This document shows positions 63,837 through 64,000 of a stretch of DNA of 64,000 nucleotides, in pieces. The stretch is from assembly GCA_963682175.1 (NCBI GenBank), contig OY821770.1:16150501-16214500 (forward strand), in the 5' to 3' direction. The notes under the pieces are model-generated. The model ran no database searches and was not told the origin of the DNA. It saw only the letters and a program-made list of their open reading frames with translations. Numbering within the stretch: position 1 is the first letter of the stretch; every line of letters begins with the position of its first letter. Source of the stretch: Triglochin maritima (taxonomy: Eukaryota > Streptophyta > Magnoliopsida > Alismatales > Juncaginaceae). A program made the position numbers and the translations under genes.

Positions 63837-64000
63837 GTAAGTAACTGTTGAGCTGTCGTTATTTTATTTATATCAACACATAAAGAGTGGAAGTCGAGTC
63901 GATTGTGAAGAGATTAACTTAAACTAACAAAAAGAGATGATATGCGTTTCAATACTGTTTTCATAATCACACTGTGCGTGCTTTTTTATTCTTTTGCATT
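63837..64000 (+). other. Intron 2 of transporter gene, incomplete
   Basis: Starts GTAAGTAACTG, T-rich, no acceptor before the window ends. Confidence 0.8.

Noticed and set aside
63229..63840. Unspliced 203-codon version of the transporter
   Set aside because: Reads through a 121-bp intron with good donor and acceptor; splicing restores the conserved LGW and the second helix.

Overview
The window is nuclear DNA of a flowering plant, probably a eudicot. The evidence is nested LTR retrotransposons with plant-type primer sites (initiator tRNA-Met, tRNA-Asp), a hAT and a Mutator-like DNA transposon, a plant mobile domain gene, and one ordinary intron-containing cellular gene at the right edge. 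About 85% of the window is transposon-derived. I found no rRNA, tRNA gene or CRISPR array. All similarity statements come from reading by eye, not from an alignment program. || LEFT (1-19003): an LTR-like fragment with a TATA box, then a broken MuDR-type transposase fragment. The fragment is cut by a Copia element, Copia-1 (1660-8573, target duplication GTACT), which kept only gag remnants. Copia-1 itself took a solo LTR in its interior (3309-4695) and another inside its 3' LTR (5567-8366). A further Tekay-type LTR (9194-14826, minus) carries two nested solo LTRs and a minisatellite. 14827-19003 has no recognisable gene. || MIDDLE (19004-31485): Copia-2 on the minus strand, with decayed gag, protease, integrase, RT and RNase H. 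It holds two solo LTRs of one family and a small hAT-like MITE. A truncated BED/DUF659 hAT transposase follows, with another solo LTR beside it. || CENTRE-RIGHT (31486-58559): one chromovirus (Gypsy, Tekay-like) stretched to 27 kb by four later insertions, each with a perfect 5-bp duplication. Two are gag-protease-only elements (34525-41926 and 47139-54427, minus strand, tRNA-Asp primer site, no RT or integrase) and two are solo LTRs (44239-46290, 54504-56330). Removing the four leaves about 8.5 kb with gag, protease, RT, RNase H, integrase and chromodomain in order. The host is dead from stops and frameshifts. Its two gag-protease passengers have intact ORFs of 859 and 853 codons and nearly identical LTR pairs, so they are young. 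|| RIGHT (58560-64000): a 2.0-kb terminal-inverted-repeat element with a 9-bp target duplication carries a plant mobile domain ORF. The window then ends in the first two exons of an amino-acid transporter gene resembling Arabidopsis lysine/histidine transporter-like 8. || The most unusual signal is regulatory. Several unrelated LTR families here carry short dyad-symmetric motifs starting roughly 80-185 bp upstream of the LTR TATA box. The motifs are arrays of GGTCGACC in two solo-LTR families (the same arrays also occur in the Tekay LTR, where I could not place a TATA), GCGGCG..CGCCGC pairs, a 20-bp perfect palindrome in the Athila-type solo LTR, and AGTCGTCC dyads. The motif differs between families but its position is alike.
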